This document shows, in pieces, positions 1 to 5,784 of a stretch of 16,940 nt of DNA. The DNA comes from an uncultured bacterium. Lineage in GTDB: Bacteria; Cyanobacteriota; Vampirovibrionia; Gastranaerophilales; Gastranaerophilaceae. The DNA lies in the NCBI GenBank assembly GCA_948684385.1, contig CAPQCU010000028.1, positions 1-16,940 of the forward strand, read 5' to 3'. Each line of letters opens with the position of its first letter. Position 1 is the stretch's first letter. Both the position numbers and the translations under genes were made by a program. Under the pieces are notes generated by a model. The model ran no database searches. It was not told the DNA's origin and worked only from the letters and a program-made list of their open reading frames with translations.

Positions 1-464
1 ACCACTTGAGCCGTATTAGAGATTTAACAACTCAGGCAAAGAATGGTACTTACGGAGACGAGTCATTAAAGGCAATCAATTCAGAAGTAAATGCACGTCT
101 AGATGAAATTGAGCGTTTGTATTCAACAACGGAGTTTAACGGTTTAAAACTCTTTGGTGCAGAAGCGTCAGAAGAAAGTTCTCCAACATCATCTATGTCA
201 GGTTTTTTAAAAGAAGTAACCAAGCGCGATACAAGTGGAATGACAACGCTTGCCAGTGTTGATGAGAATACAACAATATCAAGTGGAACGTATTCAATTT
301 CTACTGCGGAAGAGCTTGCTAAGCTTGCAACAATGACAAATGATGGCAAGGTAAGTGGCGGAGAGTTTGTGTTAGCAAATGATATAGACTTGAGTGCATA
401 CTCAACTGGCGAAGGCTGGACTCCGATAGGGAATTGGTTCAAATGGATTTCTAGCATGTTTTGA
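1..464 (+). CDS. Flagellin, N-terminal part (5' end outside window; frame broken at 3' end)
   Basis: This is the coding body of a flagellin, the subunit of the flagellar filament, exported through the flagellar type III apparatus. The frame is open from base 3, so the real start lies upstream of the window. The segment LSRIRDLTTQAKNGTY at the left edge and the following TTEFNGLKLF are the conserved D0/D1 helix and turn of flagellins. After about residue 55 the sequence leaves the flagellin fold and becomes a beta-rich variable domain ending in GEGWTPIGN, the usual opening of a GLUG-repeat module. The frame then stops at TGA 462-464. Removing one base at 434-435 joins it smoothly to the frame that carries the rest of the protein (436-1425), giving IGN-GSNGFLACFDGNG, which is what GLUG modules normally show there. 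The break is therefore a one-base frameshift or a sequence error, not the natural end of the gene. Confidence 0.9.
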   Translation, partial: HLSRIRDLTTQAKNGTYGDESLKAINSEVNARLDEIERLYSTTEFNGLKLFGAEASEESSPTSSMSGFLKEVTKRDTSGMTTLASVDENTTISSGTYSISTAEELAKLATMTNDGKVSGGEFVLANDIDLSAYSTGEGWTPIGNWFKWISSMF

Positions 465-1425
465 CGGTAACGGATGTGTAGTTAAAAATCTTTATATCAA
501 TCGCCCGGATGAAGATAATCTAGGTTTGTTTGGAGCTAAAGCTGGTTGTTCTGTTAAAAACTTAGGCTTAGAAAATGTAAATATTATAGGAAAAGATTGT
601 GTTGGTGGTCTTTTAGGGGATGGGGCGTTTGTAACGATTGAAAATTGCTATGTAACCGGTATTGTAGCAGGTGGTGATTATGTAGGCGGGCTTGCTGGGT
701 TCTCAGGAGATTCTCTAAATATCTTCAATAGTTATACAGATGTAAGTGTTACAGGGAGCGATGATATTGGAGGACTAGTAGGGTGTATGTATATTAGTAG
801 TATTAACAATTGTTATGCATTGGGCAATGTGTTAGGGGCTTCTTATACCGGTGGTCTTGTAGGGGGGTGGGATGTGGCGAATACTCTAAAAGACAGCTAC
901 TATGACAAAGAAACAAACGGTCAAACGGATACCGGTAAAGGCGAAGGTATATCAAGTGCAGAAATCAGAGAAAAAATGATAGCAGCCGGCTGGAAAGGAA
1001 GTAGTTCCGGCGGTACGACCGGAGGCGGCACCGGAACAGTACAAGATATCCTGTTCCAAATCGGTATTCATTCCAACGCTGAGTCACAAATCGCTTTGAA
1101 CACATCTTTTGCACTCACAAATCTTGATGAACTTCGCAATATCGGATTATCTGACGGAAATTATTTTGAAACAATTGACAACATACTCGCTTCGATTTCT
1201 GCAAAACAAACGGAATACGGCGCATGCCAGAACCGGTTAGAAAGTGCTTTAGAAGAGATTAATACACATTACGAAAATCTTCTATCCAGCCGTTCGACAT
1301 TGAGAGACTCAGATGTAGCGCAGGAAAGCTCAGCGTATATCAGAAATCAGATTTTGCAGCAGGCAAGCGCAACTCTGCTTGCAACAGCTAATCAGACACC
1401 GGCGATAGCGTTGCAGCTACTTTAA
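436..1425 (+). CDS. Flagellin, GLUG-repeat variable domain and C-terminal D1/D0 (continuation of the same gene in another frame)
   Basis: This is the second half of the frameshifted flagellin, open from 436 to TAA at 1423-1425. The first start-like codon is TTG 526, but nothing suggests independent initiation. It begins with FDGNG and continues with four clear GLUG motifs (VGGLLG, VGGLAG, IGGLVG, TGGLVG), each followed by a short N/Y-rich strand such as NCYVTG, NSYTDV or NCYALG. It closes with the DSYYDKETNGQ module end. A Gly/Ser/Thr linker (SSSGGTTGGGTG) leads back to the flagellin C-terminal helices, which end in the typical RNQILQQASATLLATANQ and QTPAIALQLL. GLUG repeats are known from cell-surface adhesins and IgA-protease-type proteins, so the filament surface of this flagellin may be adhesive; that is an inference. 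The rest of the frame has no further stop, which argues for a recent mutation or a sequencing error. Confidence 0.88.
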   Translation, partial: GSNGFLACFDGNGCVVKNLYINRPDEDNLGLFGAKAGCSVKNLGLENVNIIGKDCVGGLLGDGAFVTIENCYVTGIVAGGDYVGGLAGFSGDSLNIFNSYTDVSVTGSDDIGGLVGCMYISSINNCYALGNVLGASYTGGLVGGWDVANTLKDSYYDKETNGQTDTGKGEGISSAEIREKMIAAGWKGSSSGGTTGGGTGTVQDILFQIGIHSNAESQIALNTSFALTNLDELRNIGLSDGNYFETIDNILASISAKQTEYGACQNRLESALEEINTHYENLLSSRSTLRDSDVAQESSAYIRNQILQQASATLLATANQTPAIALQLL

Positions 1426-1469
1426 AGCGCCCGGCTTGTAGTTCCAAATCCAACCCAATATATTTACCC

Positions 1470-2525
1470 CTACCCCTGGATGAATGCGCCGCCTAATAAG
1501 TGACCATCGTTTTTGTCGTAAAGCACGCATGCCTGACCATTTGCAAGAGCAGAAACTCCGTCAGGAAACCTAATAATTGTTTTTGCCCCGTCGCGTATGA
1601 CATTCACATTAACAGCTTTCATGTTGTAACGTATTTTTGCAAGAGCTTCAAATTCACTCTTTTCAACCGGATAGCTCCAGTTGATATTGTTTAAAGTTAA
1701 GTAGTCCGCATACAGCTTGTCTTTAAACCCTACATAAACAGTGTTCGTATTAGCGTCAATTCCGGTTACGTACAAAGCTTCGGAAGCTGCAAGCCCGATT
1801 CCTTTTCTCTGACCTATTGTAAACTGCCAGAAACCTTCGTGTTCTCCCAATACTTTGCCGCTTTCAGCTTCAATGAATTTACCCCTTTTAAATTTACCCC
1901 TTTGAGGAGTGAAAAGGTTGTTTAAATATTTTTTCGTGGTCATAGGAGCTTTGATAAAACAAATATCCTGACTTTCTTTTGAAGATTTACTTGGTAAATC
2001 GTTTTCAAAAGCAATTTTGCGGACTTCATCTTTGCAATAATTCGAAAGTGGAAAAATTGTTTTCTTCAAATGTTCCTGATCCAGCATAAATAAGAAATAG
2101 AGCTGGTCTTTGTGCTCGTCAGATGCAGGATAAAATTTAAAAATCCCGTCAACTTCTTTTATTTTTGCATAATGACCGGTGGCAATAAAATCTGCTCCGA
2201 GTTCATTGATTGCATAATCAAAAAGTGCACCCCATTTCATGTACTTATTACACATAATACAAGGGTTTGGTGTTTCACCAATTCGGTAAGAATTTTCAAA
2301 GTAGTTAATAACCTTTTCTCTAAAAATTTCTGTTACATCAAGAGGATAGAAAGGAATTTCAAGCTTTTTTGCTACAGTTCGGGCGTTTTCAATAACCTGT
2401 TCTGCTTCAGAAGAGCAGGTTGTTTTTGCTGTGACTCCAACTACTTCGTATCCTTGCTGTTTTAATAAAAATGCGGTAACGCTGCTGTCTACACCGCCAG
2501 AGAGTGCTACTGCGACTTTACTCAT
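1470..2525 (-). CDS. mnmA: tRNA-specific 2-thiouridylase MnmA
   Basis: MnmA makes the 2-thio group of wobble uridine 34 in tRNA-Lys, -Glu and -Gln, using ATP and persulfide sulfur relayed from a cysteine desulfurase. It acts in the cytoplasm. The 351-residue protein has the PP-loop SGGVDSS (residues 9-15), TPNPCIMCN with the likely catalytic Cys92, ATGHYAK, the second active-site Cys179 in SQDICF, and FTIGQRKG. Length and motif order are normal for the family. The ATG at 2525 overlaps the stop of the upstream 240-residue gene by 8 bases (ATGAGTAA), which implies translational coupling in one operon. A local oddity is a 15-bp tandem duplication (1876-1905) that repeats the residues R-G-K-F-K in the stretch between Cys179 and FTIGQRKG. 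No terminator hairpin is visible between its end and the convergent flagellin gene. Confidence 0.96.
   Translation of the reverse strand: MSKVAVALSGGVDSSVTAFLLKQQGYEVVGVTAKTTCSSEAEQVIENARTVAKKLEIPFYPLDVTEIFREKVINYFENSYRIGETPNPCIMCNKYMKWGALFDYAINELGADFIATGHYAKIKEVDGIFKFYPASDEHKDQLYFLFMLDQEHLKKTIFPLSNYCKDEVRKIAFENDLPSKSSKESQDICFIKAPMTTKKYLNNLFTPQRGKFKRGKFIEAESGKVLGEHEGFWQFTIGQRKGIGLAASEALYVTGIDANTNTVYVGFKDKLYADYLTLNNINWSYPVEKSEFEALAKIRYNMKAVNVNVIRDGAKTIIRFPDGVSALANGQACVLYDKNDGHLLGGAFIQG
1876..1905 (-). repeat. 15-bp in-frame tandem duplication inside mnmA
   Basis: Two consecutive 15-base units on the + strand, aatttacccctttta and aatttacccctttga, differ at one base. Read on the - strand they encode R-G-K-F-K followed by R-G-K-F-I, so five residues appear to have been added to MnmA. 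The surrounding protein aligns well with the family if one unit is removed. Confidence 0.8.
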
Positions 2526-3240
2526 CTAAAAGCACTTTCTCACCATAAGCTGTTAACCTGTATTCGGAAGCACCCACAAGTCCTGTTAAATCCGGCAGGC
2601 ATTCTATGTAATCTCTGTTAATAGCTTCCTGAAGCACGCTGTGGTCAATAATTACAGCAATATTTTGCATAAGTTTTGCATTAAGCTGTTTTAATGTAAA
2701 ACGCGGTTTCTGCTCATACTGTGTAAAATAATACGCAGTCATAAGAAGATAGTCGATTTTCTTTTCAACCGGTCTTGCGGAGATAAAGTTTATAAACGCA
2801 TTATCTTTTTTAATAGACGGCGCAGGTTTGAACGATAATTCTGTTTGCGGAGCCTGAATAGATTTTTCTAAAATATTATCAAAACCGACTTCCTGAGGTG
2901 GAATTACAGGCTGAATAACTTCGTTTTGGGGCTCTTCCTGTTTTACCGGCGAGTAAATTACGTCAAGGTTTTTGCTTGTTTCATTAACAACAGGTTCTGC
3001 TGCCGGCTCAGGTTTTGGCATTCTTCTAAGCTGTTCATCAATTTTTTGCTTAGTAATTTCTTTTTCTGCATTAATTTGTGAGCTTATAATTTCTTTACAC
3101 TGCTGAACCTTATGTTTTTGAGTGTATTCTGAAGCTTTTTTTACCCATTTGCCAAGCTGGTCTCCAACCAGCTCTTTATCAGTAGTGGAAAGTGTTAATT
3201 GGAATTTACCCTTTGTTATTTTAAATGAATAAATTGACAT
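2518..3240 (-). CDS. Unknown three-part protein: small N-terminal domain, Pro/Glu linker, winged-helix-like C-terminus
   Basis: I do not recognise this 240-residue protein as a named family. Residues 4-32 form a compact domain (Y4-x-F6-K7, K10-G11, L17, D21, E23, V25, Q28-L29, K31-W32) that matches the separate 40-residue protein encoded immediately upstream without a gap. A charged helical stretch follows to about residue 70, then a Pro/Glu-rich linker to about 150. The last ~85 residues (DYLLMTAYYF, FTLKQLN, SVLQEAINRDYIE, EYRLTAYGEKVL) have the helix-helix-strand pattern of a winged helix, seen in DNA-binding and protein-binding regulators. No signal peptide or membrane segment is present. 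It sits mid-operon, 7 bases after the microprotein gene and overlapping mnmA by 8 bases. The start is preceded only by a weak GTAGGT, consistent with translational coupling. A regulatory role is inference. Confidence 0.85.
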   Translation of the reverse strand: MSIYSFKITKGKFQLTLSTTDKELVGDQLGKWVKKASEYTQKHKVQQCKEIISSQINAEKEITKQKIDEQLRRMPKPEPAAEPVVNETSKNLDVIYSPVKQEEPQNEVIQPVIPPQEVGFDNILEKSIQAPQTELSFKPAPSIKKDNAFINFISARPVEKKIDYLLMTAYYFTQYEQKPRFTLKQLNAKLMQNIAVIIDHSVLQEAINRDYIECLPDLTGLVGASEYRLTAYGEKVLLDE

Positions 3241-3247
3241 AGTTTAC

Positions 3248-3370
3248 CTACTTATCTTGAAGAAGTTCTTCTCTCCATTTGTTAAGCTGCTCTTCTACAA
3301 ATTCTAAATCATCTGATTTTAATTCGATTTCTATATCACCTTTTTTCATTTTAAAAACGTACTCGTGCAT
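3248..3370 (-). CDS. 40-residue microprotein, paralogue of the N-terminal domain of the next gene
   Basis: This short gene begins at ATG 3368-3370, preceded by a strong AGGAGG five bases upstream, and ends at TAG 3248-3250. Its product (MHEYVFKMKKGDIEIELKSD at the N-terminus) is acidic and ends in a helix EEQLNKWREELLQ. Aligned by residue number with the first 32 residues of the downstream 240-residue protein it shares Y4, F6, K7, K10, G11, L17, D21, E23, V25, Q28, L29, K31 and W32, which is 13 identities in 29 positions with no gap. It is therefore a free-standing copy of that domain. A promoter (3391-3419) lies just upstream, making it the first gene of the operon with the 240-residue gene and mnmA. 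A likely role, by inference, is pairing with or competing for the partner of the larger protein's N-terminal domain. Confidence 0.85.
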   Translation of the reverse strand: MHEYVFKMKKGDIEIELKSDDLEFVEEQLNKWREELLQDK

Positions 3371-3390
3371 ATTCCCTCCTTGATGTGTTA

Positions 3391-3419
3391 AGTTTACATT
3401 AAAATAGCGAAAGTTTCAA
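3391..3419 (-). promoter_or_regulatory. Promoter for the microprotein-240aa-mnmA operon
   Basis: Read on the - strand, TTGAAA (3414-3419) and TAAACT (3391-3396) are 17 bases apart, about 20 bases upstream of the start codon. It is divergent from the promoter of the gene at 3527. Confidence 0.5.
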
Positions 3420-3431
3420 GTGTTGAGATAT

Positions 3432-3460
3432 TTGTAAAATTACTCTAAATGTTATATAAT
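3432..3460 (+). promoter_or_regulatory. Sigma-70-type promoter for the matrixin-like gene
   Basis: TTGTAA (3432-3437), a 17-base spacer and a perfect TATAAT (3455-3460). Transcription would start near 3467, giving a leader of about 60 bases before ATG 3527, with AGAGG as ribosome binding site. The same TTGTAA-17-TATAAT arrangement occurs at 8951-8979. Confidence 0.65.
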
Positions 3461-3526
3461 AGAAGGCGCAAAAAAAATATTTACGGTTTTTAGTATTAGA
3501 GTAAAATAATAAAAAGAGGTTTTCTG

Positions 3527-4759
3527 ATGAAAAAGATAGTAATTTGTACATTCCTAATCGCGGCAGGAGCTGCATCATTGTTATCAATTAATAACAAAAT
3601 TGATAATCAAGCAACTTCATTTGGATTTAAGAATTCTTACGCAATTGTTCTCGGTTACGACAAATCAATGGGCGAAAAAACAATTAAAGCGGCCGTAATT
3701 GACAGTTATTTTAGAGAAATTGCTGCAAACGGCAAAATCGTTAGATGGAATAAAACATCTTTCCCTTTAAAAGTCTTTATTCAGGATACTCCTGATATGC
3801 CTGATTATTACAGAGAAATTGTAATGAGTGCCTTTTATTCATGGCAAAGAGCAAGCGAAGGACTTGTAAGATTTGAAATCGTAGAAGATGACAGAGACGC
3901 TCAGGTGAGATGTTATTTCAAAAATTTAAATAATGATGACCATTCTCCAATCGGAGTTCAATCTTTTGATGTTAAAGGAAATAAGCTTGTAAGTTCTACT
4001 ATTAACTTCAAGAAGTTTGATTCGAAAAAACATAATCTTGACTCAAAACAGCTTTACTCTTCAGCTCTTCAAGAAATCGGACATACTCTTGGTTTGAATG
4101 GTAAGAGCCCGAGTATTTATGATGTTATGTATCCAATCGGAACAAAATTTAATACAGAAATTACTGCAAGAGATTTGAAATCACTCGCTCTTTTATATTC
4201 AGTAATTCCGGATGTCACAGATGTACCTTTGACAACCGCAGAAAAATCTCAGTTGTTTACTGTACCGGAAATTCTTGCGACATTAAAAGTTCCTGTTGAT
4301 GCAACAACTGATACTACTCAGGTAACAGCTCAGGACATGGCAACAAAACTGGCTTTAGCAGAAGAGTTAAGAAGACGCGCTGAATACGATAAAGCTGCTC
4401 AGGAATATCAGGCAGTTGCAATGATGAAGAGCGACAGACGCGGTAAATCTGAAGTTTATTACGAAGTTGCTGTAATGTATCTTGATGCAGAAGAGTTTGA
4501 TAAAGCAAAAAGCTGTGCTGAAATTGCGATTACTACAGATATGAACGATTTAACAGAAACTCTTCCGGCACTTATTGATTATTATATGAAACGTTCAACT
4601 TCTGCGATTGAACAGCTTGATACAATTCTGCAAAATGACCCGTATAATAAACACGCATACAAGCTTCTTTGTCAGATTTACAGAGAAAAACATCATGAAA
4701 ATATGCTTAATGCAACAATAAGAAAATACGGTAAAACAGCCGGAACAATCGAAGAATAG
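3527..4759 (+). CDS. Secreted matrixin-like (metzincin) protein with C-terminal TPRs, zinc site degenerate
   Basis: The 410-residue protein opens with a signal peptide (MKKIVICTFLIAAGAASLLS). Residues ~70-230 follow the matrixin fold: FPLKVFIQ, the helix AFYSWQRASEGLVRFEIV, the strand VSSTINF, then the active-site helix and the Met-turn YDVMYP (Met201). The zinc motif HExxHxxGxxH reads QEIGHTLGLNG here. The first ligand is Gln182 (codon CAA) and the third position is Gly192, so only Glu183 and His186 remain. Catalysis is therefore doubtful and a binding role more likely (inference). Residues ~275-400 are helical repeats of TPR type (AAQEYQAVA, DKAKSCAEIAI, AIEQLDTILQNDPYN). The start is supported by AGAGG seven bases upstream and by the signal peptide. 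It appears monocistronic, with its own promoter at 3432-3460 and a palindrome after its stop. Confidence 0.85.
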   Translation: MKKIVICTFLIAAGAASLLSINNKIDNQATSFGFKNSYAIVLGYDKSMGEKTIKAAVIDSYFREIAANGKIVRWNKTSFPLKVFIQDTPDMPDYYREIVMSAFYSWQRASEGLVRFEIVEDDRDAQVRCYFKNLNNDDHSPIGVQSFDVKGNKLVSSTINFKKFDSKKHNLDSKQLYSSALQEIGHTLGLNGKSPSIYDVMYPIGTKFNTEITARDLKSLALLYSVIPDVTDVPLTTAEKSQLFTVPEILATLKVPVDATTDTTQVTAQDMATKLALAEELRRRAEYDKAAQEYQAVAMMKSDRRGKSEVYYEVAVMYLDAEEFDKAKSCAEIAITTDMNDLTETLPALIDYYMKRSTSAIEQLDTILQNDPYNKHAYKLLCQIYREKHHENMLNATIRKYGKTAGTIEE

Positions 4760-4778
4760 AATTGATATATTAATAATA

Positions 4779-4814
4779 AGGCGCGCTATGTTGAATATTC
4801 AACATAGCGCGCCT
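4779..4814. terminator. Perfect 36-bp palindrome (hairpin) between the matrixin-like gene and hsp20
   Basis: The arm aggcgcgctatgttgaat is followed immediately by its exact reverse complement, with no mismatch. As RNA it would form a very stable GC-capped stem 17 bases after the matrixin-like stop codon. It lacks the U-run expected directly after an intrinsic terminator: six T's come 12 bases later (4827-4832). It could end transcription, protect a 3' end, or act on hsp20, which starts 60 bases downstream. Confidence 0.7.
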
Positions 4815-4874
4815 GTCTAATGTAACTTTTTTGTTTGTCGTTTATATTTTGAGAGTAATCAAAAGGAGAGACTA

Positions 4875-5351
4875 ATGAAAAAAGAATTAATTCTTAGAGA
4901 GCCTGATTTGTATTTTGAAAGTATTCACAACGAACTTAATAATTTCTTACGTGATACTTTTATGCATCCCAGCTTTGCAAATCCTCTAAATGTAAAAAAG
5001 AACTCAATCTGGCGTCCTGCTGTTGAAATTAAACAGAATGATAAAGAATATAAAGTAAAGGTTCAACTTCCCGGTGTAAATAAAGATGATATTGAAGTAG
5101 AATTGGATAACGATTTTATGACAATTACTGCAGAAATAGAGGAAGAAAAAGAACAAAAAGAAGAAAAAGAAATGAACGAAAAATTCCATACATGCGAATT
5201 TAGATATGGAAAATATCAGAGAACTATTTCTTTTGACCATCCGATTAAATCTGATGAAGCTCAGGCAGAATATAAAAACGGAGTTTTATGTATCAAAATT
5301 CCTAAGCAAGGTATTGAGCAGACGAAAGTTAAAAAGCTTGAAATTCATTAA
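4875..5351 (+). CDS. Small heat-shock protein, Hsp20/alpha-crystallin family
   Basis: This ATP-independent holdase binds unfolding proteins in the cytoplasm and hands them to refolding chaperones. The 158-residue protein has the alpha-crystallin domain from about residue 46 (WRPAVEIKQNDKEYKVKVQLPGV) to 145, including the signature AEYKNGVLCIKIPK with G136-V137-L138. A C-terminal KKLEIH supplies the L-x-I tail that docks on neighbouring subunits. The loop between strands (residues ~87-102) is unusually rich in Glu and Lys. The start ATG 4875 has AGGAGAG seven bases upstream. The gene is read in the same direction as the matrixin-like gene but lies 115 bases behind it, after the palindrome, so it is probably transcribed separately. 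I see no CIRCE element. Confidence 0.95.
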   Translation: MKKELILREPDLYFESIHNELNNFLRDTFMHPSFANPLNVKKNSIWRPAVEIKQNDKEYKVKVQLPGVNKDDIEVELDNDFMTITAEIEEEKEQKEEKEMNEKFHTCEFRYGKYQRTISFDHPIKSDEAQAEYKNGVLCIKIPKQGIEQTKVKKLEIH

Positions 5352-5353
5352 AT

Positions 5354-5443
5354 GCGCCGCCTTGACCCACTTAAGAAATTAAGTTTACAGGAATTGAATC
5401 CGAGAGGTCAAACGCGGTAAAGGGCAGCTACTTAGTCTGCCCT
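5354..5443 (+). ncRNA. Possible structured RNA or structured 3' UTR after hsp20
   Basis: Several nested pairings fit in this 90-base gene-free stretch. CCGC 5357-5360 pairs with GCGG 5414-5417, and TTGACC 5362-5367 pairs with GGTCAA 5406-5411. Inside them is a CTTAA/TTAAG stem with a GAAA tetraloop (5370-5383). A second hairpin follows, AGGGCAG 5421-5427 with CTGCCCT 5437-5443. It matches no riboswitch or RNA family that I recognise. It could be a small RNA, a processed hsp20 3' UTR, or chance pairing. Confidence 0.28.
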
Positions 5444-5451
5444 CTTATATA

Positions 5452-5490
5452 AAAAGGAAGTCATGTATAAAACTGGCTTCCTTTTATAAT
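5452..5490 (+). terminator. Intrinsic terminator after hsp20
   Basis: AAAAGGAAGTCA (5452-5463) pairs with TGGCTTCCTTTT (5474-5485) over 12 positions with one G-U pair and a 10-base loop. A-rich and T-rich flanks allow it to work in either direction. It ends the hsp20 transcript before the XRE gene. Confidence 0.6.
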
Positions 5491-5556
5491 ATAATATGAA
5501 AAACAATAATATATTATATAGAAATTAATTTTGCATTACAAGAAAATATAAATATT

Positions 5557-5775
5557 ATGTCAGAGAAAAATAGATTAAAAAATTTAGGAATAAATATTAA
5601 AAGTGAACGATTGAGAAAGAATTTATCTCAAGAAAAATTAGCTGAATTGACTAATATTTCAAGAAATTCAGTAAGTTTGATTGAAACAGTTAAAATCAAT
5701 CCTACCATTTTGAAACTTGTTGATATCGCAAAAGTGCTTGAAATTGATATCAATGTATTGTTGAAAGATGTATAA
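5557..5775 (+). CDS. Small XRE/Cro-C1-type helix-turn-helix regulator
   Basis: A 72-residue protein made almost entirely of one HTH_3 domain. LGINIKSERLRKNLSQEKLAE forms the first two helices, SRNSVSLIET the recognition helix, and NPTILKLVDIAKVLEI the closing helices. Proteins of this size bind DNA as dimers and usually act as repressors of their own gene or a neighbour. It has no effector domain and no toxin partner beside it: upstream lie a terminator and hsp20, and downstream the convergent prs gene ends 10 bases later. The gene is even more AT-rich than its surroundings and has no Shine-Dalgarno sequence before ATG 5557. The upstream 70 bases are a run of TATAAT-like words, so the transcript may be short-leadered. 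Acquisition from a mobile element is possible but unproven. Confidence 0.85.
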   Translation: MSEKNRLKNLGINIKSERLRKNLSQEKLAELTNISRNSVSLIETVKINPTILKLVDIAKVLEIDINVLLKDV

Positions 5776-5784
5776 ATTCTTTTT

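Noticed and set aside
526..1425. Second flagellin half as an independent GLUG protein starting at TTG 526
   Set aside because: No ribosome binding site, and the codons before 526 back to 436 continue the same module in frame.
5004..5240. Phe-rich frame opposite hsp20
   Set aside because: It is the mirror of Lys/Glu-rich hsp20 codons and has no ribosome binding site or recognisable domain.
1483..5362. Identical 12-mer aatgcgccgcct at 1483-1494 and 5351-5362
   Set aside because: The first copy codes for conserved-looking MnmA C-terminal residues and only two copies exist, so chance is likely.
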